Shown: one piece after another, positions 1 to 9,740 of the stretch | How the letters are laid out: every line of letters starts with the position of its first letter | Position numbering within the stretch: position 1 is the first letter of the stretch | Source of the DNA: Penium margaritaceum | Taxonomy: Eukaryota > Streptophyta > Zygnematophyceae > Desmidiales > Peniaceae | Assembly: GCA_023375785.1 (NCBI GenBank) | Contig: SZWC01001603.1 | Location: forward strand, 251,806-275,399 | Reading direction: 5' to 3' | Length of the DNA stretch: 23,594 bases | Notes under the pieces: generated by a model | Seen by the model: only the letters and a program-made list of their open reading frames with translations | Told to the model about the DNA's origin: nothing | The model's database searches: none | Made by a program: the position numbers and the translations under genes

Positions 1-66
1 GGGCAGGGGGCAGGGGGCAGGGGGCAGGGGGCAGGGGGCAGGGGGCAGGGGGCAGGGGGCAGGGGC
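1..66. repeat. G-rich 7-bp tandem repeat (CAGGGGG)n
   Basis: About eight and a half copies of a 7-bp unit, five G followed by CA, run from the window edge and decay at about position 62 into GGGGCAGAGGCAG. The left end is cut by the window, so the true length is unknown. Each unit supplies a run of five G separated by only two bases, which fits the general pattern for intramolecular G-quadruplexes on the + strand. The repeat lies upstream of the exon beginning at 240, so it is probably within an intron of the VOC gene, and on its coding strand. The repeat is seen directly; any structural effect is inferred. Confidence 0.95.
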
Positions 67-239
67 AGAGGCAGACATCACCGGCGTTTGAGTACTGGCG
101 CCTGCCATTACTTTTTCTCACTGACTGAAACCATAGTGATACCAGGGTACCTGGGATTTGGGGCATTGGATATCCCCTTCCCCCCCAACCCAAACAACCC
201 TCTCCGTCGCCCCCACCCCCGTATTGTATTGGCTTGCAG

Positions 240-1232
240 GTGGGCGGAGCTCGAGACGGGCGCAACGACGCTCGCGTTCACGCCTCTGAAGCAGCATGAG
301 ACCGACATCACGGGCGGAGTGACAGCACCCACCAAGGAAGAAGATAAGCGCCCAAACATCGAGATCAGCATCAGCGTGTTCGACGTGGACGCCACCATGC
401 AGGTGCAGAGTTAAATTCATAAAGCTTTGCTCTTCACAAGCGACCCACCAAACATCTGGAGAGATAGATTACCGTATTTATATTTTTAAGACGCTTTGCA
501 AAGCGTCTTCAAAATTTTAAATACTATTTTCAAGACGCTTTGCAAAGCGTCTTAAAAGTTTAAATTCTGGGGAGATAGATTACCTCATAGTTGAACATTT
601 GTGTACACATTGTCTCACCAAGGTGACCCAGCTCGGGCTGTAGTTGGTAACTGAGGGAATCTTCTCAGCTGCTTCCTCTGGCTTGGTTTGTTTGCGGCAA
701 AGGGTAGAGAAGCGTTCCTTCCCTTCATTTCACCAAGCCTGAAGCAAAGAATGATAGTTTTTTCCTTCCTTTGGTTCTAAAAACCGTCTCAGGCATCGTG
801 ATCTCTCAACTCCCCCTCTCACTGTGCTGTTTTGTGTGTAGTGCCAGAAAATCACCAAAAATGGTGCGGACACAAAAGCACAGGGCTCGGCCCAAAAGAA
901 AAAGAGAGCACTTCTTGCCTTTTCTGATCATGATTTTTCAAAATGGCTTGATTCTTTTGTTTCCTCCACTACCCGCATCATTGTATCTGTTGGAGAGGGA
1001 AGGGACCGCGTGTGCTATTCCCAAAAGTTTTTACATAGCATTCATGCTGCCTCAAAATCGCCGCTTACGTTTTTTGTGTTGTGGTATGCTTAATTTTTGG
1101 CAGAGGGCGGAGCAGCATGGCGCCACTATCCTTGCCAAGCCTGAGCCCAAAAAGTGGGGCCAGACGGTCGGCTACGTGCGTGACCCGGACGGCATAACCA
1201 TCCGTGTGGGATCTCACGTGGCCAAGTGTTGA
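240..1232 (+). CDS. Glyoxalase/VOC-family protein, last two exons (partial; join 240-402, 1104-1232)
   Basis: This is the 3' end of a split gene for a vicinal-oxygen-chelate (VOC) fold protein of the glyoxalase/lactoylglutathione-lyase-like group. The first exon follows a TTGCAG acceptor at 239 and starts with the third base of a split Arg codon. It reads WAELETGATTLAFTP, then HETDITGGVTAP, then RPNIEISISVFDVDATMQ. The second exon follows TTTTTGGCAG at 1103 and reads RAEQHGATILAKPEPKKWGQ, then TVGYVRDPDGITIRVGSHV, ending at TGA 1230-1232. Donor (CAG|GTGCAG, weak after GT) and acceptor are both phase 0, giving an unbroken VOC strand-helix-strand order: E/DTG..LAF strand, DVDAT..RAEQHGA helix, WGQ..YVRDPDG turn and final strand. 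About 96 residues are visible; the N-terminal half must lie before position 1. From memory of the family, the R-W-x-E-L-E-x-G and WGQ..GYVRD.DG..VRIGSHV blocks are typical of plant members. The final strand has Arg where metal-dependent glyoxalase I has Glu, so classical glyoxalase I activity is doubtful and the substrate cannot be named. If the intron is retained, translation stops at 412-414. Confidence 0.87.
476..565. mobile_element. 90-bp palindromic mini-element (MITE-like) in the intron
   Basis: Two identical 22-bp perfect palindromes (AAGACGCTTTG plus its reverse complement) sit at 488-509 and 532-553. The whole interval is also an inverted repeat: from each end, ATTTATATTTTTAAG on the left pairs with ATTTAAACTTTTAAG read inward from the right (13 of 15), followed by the palindromes. 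A 19-bp sequence flanks the element directly: TCTGGAGAGATAGATTACC at 455-473 and TCTGGGGAGATAGATTACC at 566-584 (18 of 19 identical), with two extra bases GT on the left. This looks like a small non-autonomous insertion with duplicated flanks. However, 19 bp is longer than the target duplication of common MITE families, so family assignment is open. It has no coding capacity. Confidence 0.7.
842..1090 (+). other. Unexplained 83-codon open frame within the intron
   Basis: An open frame begins directly after a TAG (839-841) that doubles as the AG of an acceptor-like TTTTGTGTGTAG, and runs to TAA at 1091-1093. Its translation looks protein-like, with KWLDSFVSSTTRIIVSVGEG in the middle, but it has no ATG and I recognise no domain. 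A second frame is also open across the same interval (771-1103), so the region may simply be stop-poor. It could be an alternative or cryptic exon; the VOC protein does not need it, since the flanking exons join cleanly. Confidence 0.2.
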
Positions 1233-1841
1233 GCGGAGGTCGGCACAACGGATTCTTACATGTGCTGTAAACATACGATATCACAAACATCCTATCGCCT
1301 ATGTGCGGATGGCATCACCGCCAGTGGAAGATAACGTTTCACGGGTGTTGGAGGAGGGAAGAGGATTGGGAGGACGTCTGGACTGTCTGAGAAGGTTCTG
1401 GCTTGAAGCTGGCGTTGGGAGTGTAAATAATGACAACATGGTTTTGCTCGTCCGATGATGGTCGTGCTCATCCGGAAAGGAAAGATTCCAGGCGTGCGAA
1501 GTTGGACTGCTGCCAATGAAAGACTTTCTAGCTTCATCTGCAAAATCACGGAGGTGGTTCGGGCTACCTCCGTCACCACCTCACACATCTGTGTACAACA
1601 AAGAGGTGGTAGTTATAGAAGGGGAGTTGGAGAAAGCATCACAAAATGGTCTTGATGGTCGCTTAAGACTATTGGAGAGAGCATCACCAAAATGGAAAAA
1701 TCAAAGCAAAGAGCCTTGGAAAGAGCATCAAAATTGCCCTATTTTGACATTCATGGTGCAGGTTTCCACTAGATGAAGCAATGGGAGCCTCCCACCGTAT
1801 GGCTTCAAGTAGATGTCATCAGCTTCCTTGGGCAAGTGTAT
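1233..1841 (+). other. 3' flank of the VOC gene, probable 3' UTR at its start
   Basis: The DNA after the VOC stop has no recognisable gene. TGTAA pentamers occur near 1266 and 1420, and an AATAAT follows the second. These could serve as polyadenylation signals, but such short words are common. A hairpin with an 8-bp perfect stem (ACGGAGGT, 1548-1555, with 1566-1573) and a 10-base loop lies in this stretch. Where the transcript ends cannot be placed. Confidence 0.35.
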
Positions 1842-1864
1842 GATCACCTCGTCACGAGGTGATC
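1842..1864. repeat. 23-bp perfect odd palindrome
   Basis: GATCACCTCGT (1842-1852) is followed by a single C and then its exact reverse complement (1854-1864). As a folded RNA or DNA strand this gives a 10-bp stem with a 3-base loop; as duplex DNA it is a perfect dyad suitable for a dimeric binding protein. It has no clear link to a gene. Confidence 0.85.
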
Positions 1865-4800
1865 GGGGTTTGGTGCATAAGTCATGTTGGGAACAATGTA
1901 GCGAGTACGTGAGGATTAACTAGAGGAACAAGCAAGCTGTTAGCACTTCAAGTGCGTGTCAATCTTACTTGTGACCAGTTCTATTCTAGACATGCATACA
2001 TTATCAACTCTCCCCAATGCTCTTTCCAAGAAAACCCGGCAAGATTCACCCATAACAGGGCACTACAAACTAAGTTACACACCCTTAACCAAGGGTGGAG
2101 TATGAAAAATCTACACAGACGTCATTCAATAGCTTGCCACTAACTTGGTCTTGGCATGTGATCATGATGGTTGAAGTGATCTCATGGCCGGCTCATCGTA
2201 CGCCGTCTTCCAGCCATCCACACATCCTCATTCCTCTTTAGGACTTGTGAGTACATGAACAACAGCTGGGGGGTCACCAACTGAAAGTACTATCCAACAT
2301 CCTTAAGCCAACAAGTTGGTGGGGTCTCCCCTATTGTACACGATGCAACAAAGGGTGTTGAGAACAAATAGGGGCGAGGGAATTCAGATGAAGATAACAT
2401 GAGATCAACAGCGGAAGTAAAGCATACAAATGAGTCGTGCTCTAGATGTGCATGCTCCGATGGTGAGCACACTCTCACCATTTCTATGACATTCTTCGAG
2501 ATGCTATCGGACCATGCCCTCGGCACTCAACCTCCATAGAGGCGTGACGGGCTAACCTCTCAACAAAACTCACAACCAAAGAAGCATCTCTGCCAAATAA
2601 ATGCAGCCCTGGAATGGCAATTGCACTATGGAATGTCACCTAATTGGTGGCATATGCCAAACCTAACATCATGCGTACCTCGTAGCACAATTTTCATAAC
2701 TTTCCCAAAAATTCACACCTGGACACAAACACCCATATCAAGGATGCCAACAAGTTCAATGCCGAATTACTCTTCACAAAATTCTAACTTGCCTTCCACC
2801 TGATAACTCAACATATATTTCAGATAACAGATAAGCATCTTTAAGAGCCCCTTGAAAATGGCTATGTGTATTATCTACCTCAAACCTTTTACATAAAGCA
2901 TCTAGATTTACTCTTGCTCCCGGAAAGGATTTTTTATGATTGTTTAAGTATCTATAACTTCATTGGCCTATTCACCAGTGTTCGTAATGATCTGAGCAGC
3001 GTTGACTCCGTTCAATCCCAGATAAGGATCTACATCTGAGTGGAAATATGCCTTGTGATCACAGTAAATTAATGGACCTCCACTAATGAAATGCATCACA
3101 TCAGTCCCCACATGGTCCAGTAGCTCAGTTAAAGCACATGCTAATGCCAAGACAAAAAAATGAGGGATGAGTGAATGGTGATGACAAACAGATGTGCATG
3201 TAATCCATGACTAGTCAGCTTGCATCTAAAGCGAGCTAAAGTTTTAAGAAACCAACATCAACACAGAATCTCCTATGTAGGGCTTCTCTGAGGGAGTCAG
3301 CCTACTTCAAATCCATCTCCACCTACATGATATCAATAACTTGTGTCTTTGTGCATGCATGAAATATCAAAATTGTTAAAAATGGTGATTTCCAAACATT
3401 GATCACATAAAAAAACAATGCGTGACAGGGATTGTTGCAACTCAGAGAATAGGCACAAAAGATATCAGCCGCCCCAACACCAAGAGCCACACATTCTGAA
3501 TGAGATGAATTGAAAAAAATGCACCCTCTCTTGCCGTTACGTCATGATACATCAGTTCCGCGAAGCAGAAAATATCCCGTGTGACTCTTCCTGTCTGGCC
3601 TTTAGGCCTAGTTGACGTCTGTGTAACCATCAGTCACAACAGAGATTCCGACATGGTGCCATTGTTTTTCCCTTGTGTAGGGAAGAGGGCAATGACAAAG
3701 GCCTTCAACATACATGTTGAATAGACCGTGTTGTACTCTTTGGTGTGAGATATGGAGGTTGTAGAGAAGGTGTACGTGACCTGTAACCCCGATATGTTAC
3801 ACAGCATTTGTAAATGTGGTAGAGCAGGTGGGTTATGCAGCTTGTATTCGATGGTCACTGTTTTTCCAGACACCACAAGGTCGTCAAATGCGCACAAGGC
3901 ATGTATTTTTACAATGTTTTGCTTCTTAATGTAGTTTCAATGATGGCCTTGTATTTTGTAACGTTTGATGTTGTGGAGAATGTTGGTTGCAGTTGCTTTT
4001 TCTGCATTTTTTTTCACCATGTTGTGGCTGAAGGGAATGTGGTCTAAAGGGATATCACCCACTTCCTACAAGATGATGCCGAGGTAGACAATAATCCCAT
4101 CGTAAGGAGGTAAGAGGTTCTCTAGAATTCACCCAGGTTTTTGGAGGTCTCCATAACTATTTCTCTAGTTTCCTAAGGATTTATGTCATATGAAGGGCCC
4201 CTGTTTGGTTGTTAGCCTTGCATCCTCTTGGAGAACTGCAGGTTATCTGGGCAGTATGGATGGCATGCTGGCCAATTCTATCCTTGGCCTTCATGTCGTG
4301 GAATTTTCCATGGGTTTTGTGGACCACCCTTCTTTAATGGAAGCTTTTCCATAGTCAAAAGTTTTGGTTTTCCACAAGGATTAAGTTTTTTAGCATAGAT
4401 GTTGTTGATTCTTCCATCCATGTGCAAGTGACTTTGACAAAATTCAAGGACATTTATTGATTTCCCTTTTCTTGAGACATGGGTCCGTCATTGGCTGATG
4501 ATCCTATGGTACTAAGAGAGATCAACCTTGACGTCATGTGATAGTACACGCTAAGCCAGGTGATCTTATTGTTCTTGATAAGGTAAGCATTAAAAGCATG
4601 TAAAGATGTGTACATTGTCTATCTGTTCAATAACATATTCTTTTCTCTCCAAAATTAATTTGACTCCATAATTGACAAAATGAAGGACTAAAACGTGGTT
4701 TATTTCATTGATTGGTCACAAGACACATTGCCAAGTCTCAGAGAGAAGTGGGAGTGGGAAATTTTGCCTCTACGACAAACAGATTGAGTGAGGGATTTGG

Positions 4801-5103
4801 GCCAAGAAGGACTTAGAAATCCTCACGGATTCCTAAACATCTCTTGTAATTTTTGAAATTATTGCAAGTATCATTTTGTTCAAATTCCAGTTGATGCAGG
4901 TTTTCAAGGGATGTCTTCATACTTTGAAAATGTGTTCCAGCAGCTCTGAACCAGTTTCAACTACTGGTTTAGAAATTGTTCCCATCCTCGGAGGTTTCTA
5001 TGAAACACTTCTACACAACCAATAAGCTTGAGTGAGTATCTTGGAAGGGTATGTGGAAGGAGGAATGGAGCATGGATGATACCCTTTATTGATGTTTTTT
5101 CAG
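1865..5103. other. AT-rich intergenic DNA, no recognised gene
   Basis: No convincing coding region. Two weak candidates were examined. The + frame 2285-2536 is 84 codons with one in-frame TAG (2369-2371) and resembles nothing I know. The minus-strand frame 3150-2968 includes GGPLIYCDHKAYFHSDVDPY and is followed by a GGTGAAT that could be a donor, but has no recognised domain. The rest is low in CpG and rich in short A/T runs. No tandem array or LTR ends were seen. Confidence 0.5.
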
Positions 5104-5295
5104 TCTTGAGGTGCATAAGGAGGTGGGTGATCATTATGGTAGTCCAATATTTTTGCCTTGTTTCACTGGAAATGGGCTGCACGTTGAGTGGAGCACTCCT
5201 TATTTATTTATTGTTGTTTTTTTGCAGGACAGGTTGCATGAGAACTGTATTTTGCCTTTGATTGATTCAGTTTATGAGGGTTTTTTAAAACTGAG
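5104..5295 (+). other. Possible exon pair of an unrecognised gene or gene relic
   Basis: A frame entered through the acceptor-like TTTTTTCAG (ends 5103) reads LEVHKEVGDHYGSPIFLPCF and continues to about 5190. A second acceptor, TTGTTTTTTTGCAG (ends 5227), opens 5228-5295. This reads DRLHENCILPLIDSVYEGFL and ends at a CTGAG|GTGACA donor-like site. The second piece has the look of an amphipathic helix. No family is recognised, and no further exons could be linked on either side. It could equally be chance open frame in AT-rich DNA. Confidence 0.15.
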
Positions 5296-7539
5296 GTGAC
5301 ACTCTTAGGTAATAATCTTTTAATTGTTTTCTTATTGTTCATTTTATTTTATTATTTCACATTATCTTTGTCTTTGCATGGCTGTTTGATTTTTTTTTTG
5401 TGTTTTGATGTAGTAATGCAGAAAGGTTGGACATGGGAGAGTAGGAAGTAACAAGAATCCAATCTCCGAATGTAAAATAGCACTTGCTGAGCATGTGAAA
5501 GAAGTAATTGCTGCTAACCATCATGAAAAAGTTACTACCAGTATTTAGGTTATTCTAGAATGTTTATGTACAAATGAGAAAGAGAGGTAGCTAGTGGCAG
5601 CAAATGACATTCATATTTTGTATGAGGAGAAAAAATATGTTTTCAGACAACCAGCTTCAGTTTGTTGAGAATTCATGGACAAAGTTTTTGCTTCAGTTTG
5701 TTGATTGAGACTTCAAGGGAGGTTCTAAACGAAACAAAACTGGTTTCTTATGGAACATTTTTGACTGAGTAGCGCACAATGTTTACATGTGAAGGAATAA
5801 ACTTCAACATGGCCATAAAAATGGCTATATTTTTAAAAATGCTTCCAATTTTTGTTATAATATGGTATGTGGAGACATCTTCAGTGTTCTTTATGTTGGT
5901 TTTTTTCAAACATATGGATCTGGGTGAATTAATGCGTCCTTGTCATCAAGTCCGGTGACAAAAAAATTGTCTCTCAATGGATACTATAGTTCAACTATGT
6001 ACTCAAGTAGTCTTGTTCGTATCTTGTGTTGAATTTCGATGTTCCTTTATTGCCTTAACTTGTGATATATCTGTTTTATCTCAATATATGTATAACATAT
6101 TCCTCACAAATTTCTAGTCAATCCACTTACACATCATGGGTTATTGAAGGAGAAATTTCTCATTTCTCATAACTCATTATTTCAAGATTTTGCTTTCATA
6201 TTACTCAATTTTACACCCCTAATGTATGTTGGGTTCTGTTTGAATACGTATGAGATTACAACTAAATATCTAGCTTTCAACGAAGAGGGATAGGTATCCA
6301 AGTATTCTGACTTATGACTCCGAATACTTTTTGCATTTATGAATCGTAGTGCTGAAACTTGTATATTGGTCCACTCCATACAGTTAAGACATGTTGTGGA
6401 TACCCGTTTCCAGTTTTTGAGATGATAACCTTGGAGCTTCTCAGAATGGTATTACACGCCATGTCCAAATTATTGTTGAACACAAGGTTTGAAAGCTCAC
6501 CTGGTACAGCCACGTGTAGTATAAAACCACAGAGGATGGATCTTGATTATTTTTATTATTGAATATATTGGATTTGACAAGTTTCACTTTAGAGGACACA
6601 AAAATAAGTTTTGCAAGACGTTCACTGATTCTTGATGTTCATGAAGTAAACACGCCCATTTGCGAGCAACATTTCTCTTTAATTACCTGGCACATCCACA
6701 TCTAATGAAATGAATAATGATTACTTTAACATCATAAATTTTCTCATTCTCCACCGTGGATAGGTCTGAATTTATAATACATTCAATAGAGAGGGAAAGC
6801 TAAGAGTCATAATCCATGCATTTCGCGCACTTATCTCCAATGCTTTAAAGCTTTTTTGCACACATGTGCCTATTAAATGAAATTTATGCCGTGATATTCA
6901 AAGAAATGTCAAAATTAAGACAAGGTGTAATTCTTTAGATTGTAAGTAACCATATCTTTCTTTCATCATGAACAAATGTATGCAACATGGTAAAGATCAC
7001 TAAAAATTAGTCCAAGGGTAAATGAATTGATAACAGGAATGGATATATATATTACACCTTCATTTGTATCAAATGACATCTTGCAATGAATTTTACTTTT
7101 ACCTGAGTGTATATTCATTGTGTAGAATCAACAAAAAATGATACATTCAGTTAAACATTCTCTTCCATTTCATGCTTATGTTGAACAGTGATTAACCCCC
7201 CTTACCTTTTCTGCTTTTTTATTTTGGTGCGATGAAAAACATGGACGCAATATCCCCACCTTTATCACATGCCCCTTAAAAACCTTTGCATGGCTTAAAG
7301 TTGAGATGAAATATATGTTTTTTCTTTAGTGGTCTTTTGAATTATGTTTTAGCAAAAATGATTGACTATGTACATCAAATGGCTGTAGATGCATCAAAAT
7401 AATGATGTGAAAACACCTCAATTGGGCACTCAAACCGAGGAAAAGATAAGATTTTACGAGACAATTTTGTAAAGAGCTCATATACGTCTACCTTAACAGT
7501 AAAACAATCTTCAAATAAAGTTGTTGCACACAATTTTCC
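5296..7539. other. AT-rich intergenic DNA, nothing recognised
   Basis: Strongly AT-rich and CpG-poor: I count two CpG in 6001-6240. Only short scattered frames occur on either strand. I see no repeat array, terminal repeats or RNA gene. Confidence 0.55.
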
Positions 7540-8600
7540 ATGCTCATCCCCTCCCTGCCACCCTTAGTTGCTAAACAATCCATTACCATCAATGTGCACT
7601 CTTGCCAAGGAACACATACAACCATAGAAGTCTAGTGTATGGATCTGATACTCCTCCCCAAAACGTAATTCACTAGCGCATACAGTCCCTATAAACCATT
7701 TCCCTCTCTCCCCCCCTTCAACATACCCCACTAGGAAAGGAAAGAAGGACATGAATAACAAGGGTGACAAGGTATTTTACACTACAATATTGGATAGATC
7801 TGATGTGGTTCCACCCAGATTATAGTACACTAACTTATGTGGTGCCCCCATACACGTTTTTCTCCCCCCTTTCCCTCCCCCCTCCCCTACCCCCATTTGT
7901 AAAGGTCCCTTATCGCTAGTGGGCACTTACAGAAAGGAACAAATGTGCACTTAGTATGCACAAGTGTACATATCTCATGCACTCATAACACATCACTGAT
8001 ACACTATCCCATGCAGTTTTTCCTTGCACATGCCCCCCTACTTCTATCCCCCTACCTCGAATTGGTAATGTATCAACAACAGCCATAAAGCATTCAGCAC
8101 AAGGAACCATGAGATTGGACTGATATGGTTTCGCCATGAATTTTCCCCTTTGCCTCGCGCCCTCTTCCCCATCCCCCATTCTCGGAGTATCCACTACCAT
8201 CAGTAAAAACTCATTGTAAATGGCACATGGGAATGTACATTGTACGGTTTGCACATGACTCTACCCAGTTACTACTTCAGTTACCCTTCATATATTCCTC
8301 ATACAGTTTCCCCTCAACCCATCCTCCCTCTCCATTCACGTTCACATAGGCTATGGAAAATGAGGGTGTAAAATAAAGTACTATTTAGATCGCACACCCT
8401 CCTATTTAAAGTGCAGTATCATAGCTAGTATAGTAATTTCATACCCTTTTCCCATCTCCCTTTCACAACAAGTACTACATGAGATTGTACAATACACAAT
8501 GGTGGTTTCAAAAGGTACACTTATACAGAACAATGATACACTATCCCATAAATAATGCTCCAACACATTCCCCTCTCTCATCCCCCACTCTCCACTAGGC
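7540..8600. repeat. Degenerate C-rich tandem array, about 125-165 bp per unit
   Basis: Short C-rich cores (for example CTCCCCCCTTTCCCTCCCCC near 7861, ATCCCCCATTC near 8171, ATCCCCCACTC near 8580) recur near 7545, 7708, 7862, 8030, 8150, 8312, 8445 and 8570. Flanking words also recur: TGATACACTATCCCAT at about 7997 and 8531, ACTACCATCA or TTACCATCA after several cores, CACTAGG at about 7729 and 8594, and ATGAGATTG before several cores. The spacing is irregular and the units are badly diverged. I read it as an old satellite-like array; an alternative is unrelated C-rich microsatellite seeds. Confidence 0.4.
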
Positions 8601-9120
8601 GATCCTTATATAAGTATTAGGAAAACATGAGTAGAAAACAACATGTACGTATGAAGGAAATTGAATGTTTTTACCTACTTTTTTCTCCTCTAATGTGGGT
8701 AGTTCTCTTTGTATCATGCTATTGACTACAGCTCTAGCCATTAATAACTTCTTTTTAACGACATGCAAGATTGAGATGTGCAGATAAGAAAATTTTAATG
8801 TAGCATGCTTCATTCAAAATGTGATTTCAAAAAAGAGAGAGAACCTTTATAAACCAAAAAATCATATGGAAATATAAGGCACTAAGTGTGGTGTCCCTTT
8901 TTAATGCAAAGACAAAATACATGTTCGAATCTTCTATCTGTGAACTTCTGTTCACAAAATTACAAGAGGACTTGTTGAAAAGAGAAACCTTTACCTTTGG
9001 AATTCTAAACTAAAATTCCATTGAATTTCAGAACCTCGTATCAGTTAGGGTGTACAAGGGGTTTTGAGCCAGTAAGACATTTAATATTATGTGGAGGTGC
9101 TAGGCCAATTTAGTGAAACG
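8601..9120. other. AT-rich intergenic DNA, nothing recognised
   Basis: No gene, array or RNA structure seen. Only short frames occur, the longest on the minus strand (8813-8595), with no recognisable product. Confidence 0.5.
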
Positions 9121-9355
9121 AAATTGGAACCAAAACGCAGACCCAACGAGAATTAAAAGCCGCTATAGCCAATTTGGCTGAGACGCATCAGGAGAAAACA
9201 GAAATATTTGTCATAGGGCATGGATGCAAAACATGCATCCTAAGCCTAGTTATCCCACGTGGCCACGCCACGTGGACACATGACCCTAAAAGCCTCTTAG
9301 GAGTGGAGGAGTAACAAAATGGAATTTCCATTACGTCACCCTTGTTGCCTCAAAC
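9121..9355 (+). repeat. Dispersed repeat, copy 1 (partner at 18214-18472)
   Basis: The segment is homologous, in the same orientation, to one about 9.1 kb downstream. In the best block, 9209-9265 against 18324-18380, I count 47 of 57 identical bases. Similarity continues on both sides: GGAACCAAAACGCAGACCC against CGAACCAAAATGTAGGCCC upstream, and CTTAGGAGTGGAGGA against CTTAGGAGGGGAGGA downstream. Overall identity is lower, with small indels. The edges are approximate. No coding capacity or terminal repeats were seen, so the repeat class is undetermined. Confidence 0.7.
9255..9275. promoter_or_regulatory. Twin G-box palindromes CCACGTGG
   Basis: Two perfect CCACGTGG palindromes occur at 9255-9262 and 9268-9275, 13 bp apart, within dispersed-repeat copy 1. 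In copy 2 the sites are degraded to CAAGTGG and CCATGTGG. CACGTG is the core bound by plant bZIP and bHLH factors. No gene is visible downstream, so a regulatory role is speculative. Confidence 0.25.
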
Positions 9356-9435
9356 CCAGTTAAGAGGTTTTTTTTCTACGCTAGCCTGGAATTGGACTCT
9401 AGCTCGTATATATTTTTCTATAATTTGGTGTTTAA

Positions 9436-9740
9436 CAAGGCAGTAGGAGGGGGATGATGGAGGAGAGGGGATGGAGGAGAGCGAGGGAGGAGCAGCGGCG
9501 GGTGGAGTGAGAGCCAAGTGTCGGCTCGACACTTAGCCTCGACCGAGAACAGGGTGGCTCTCGGTTCTATGAATGGGGATGCCGGGAGTTAGCCGCGGAG
9601 GTGCCTATGGCTCTCAGTGCTGTGAGAGGGGTGGGCTCTTGAGAGCTGTGAGGGGGGGCTCTTGAGGATTGAGATGGGATCGAGGCAAGTGAGATGGGGA
9701 TCAAGGGACAAAACTATAAATTTTTCTTTGCGAAGAATGA
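9436..9740. repeat. Purine-rich block with short tandem duplications
   Basis: From about 9436 the + strand is a long run of G/A-rich sequence. A hairpin follows (AAGTGTCG 9516-9523 pairing with 9527-9534), then two tandem duplications: GCTGTGAGAGGGGTGGGCTC and onward at 9619-9644 repeated at 9645-9667, and GAGATGGGATCGAGGCAAGT at 9671-9690 repeated with changes at 9691-9710. The block is richer in G, C and CpG than its surroundings. No coding frame is convincing on either strand. It could be a promoter-like or UTR-like GC patch or a transposon part. Confidence 0.5.

Larger units (their letters stand above)
403..1103 (+). other. Intron of the VOC gene
   Basis: This 701-bp interval separates two exons that join in frame (phase 0). 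It starts GTGCAG and ends TTTTTGGCAG. It is more AT-rich than the exons. It contains a palindromic mini-element at 476-565 and a long pyrimidine-rich stretch ending in a second acceptor-like TTTTGTGTGTAG at 841. The junctions are inferred from VOC-family continuity across them, not from transcript evidence. Confidence 0.8.

Noticed and set aside
88-414. The whole 108-codon frame as a complete gene
   Set aside because: Only the part from 240 onward matches the VOC family. The part before it is intron, ending in TTGCAG, and the last codons before the stop at 412 are intronic.
2968-3150. Minus-strand 60-codon frame containing GGPLIYCDHKAYFHSDVDPY as a real exon
   Set aside because: The peptide looks plausible and a donor-like GGTGAAT follows, but I could assign no family and found no neighbouring exon. 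It is left only as a note in the intergenic entry.
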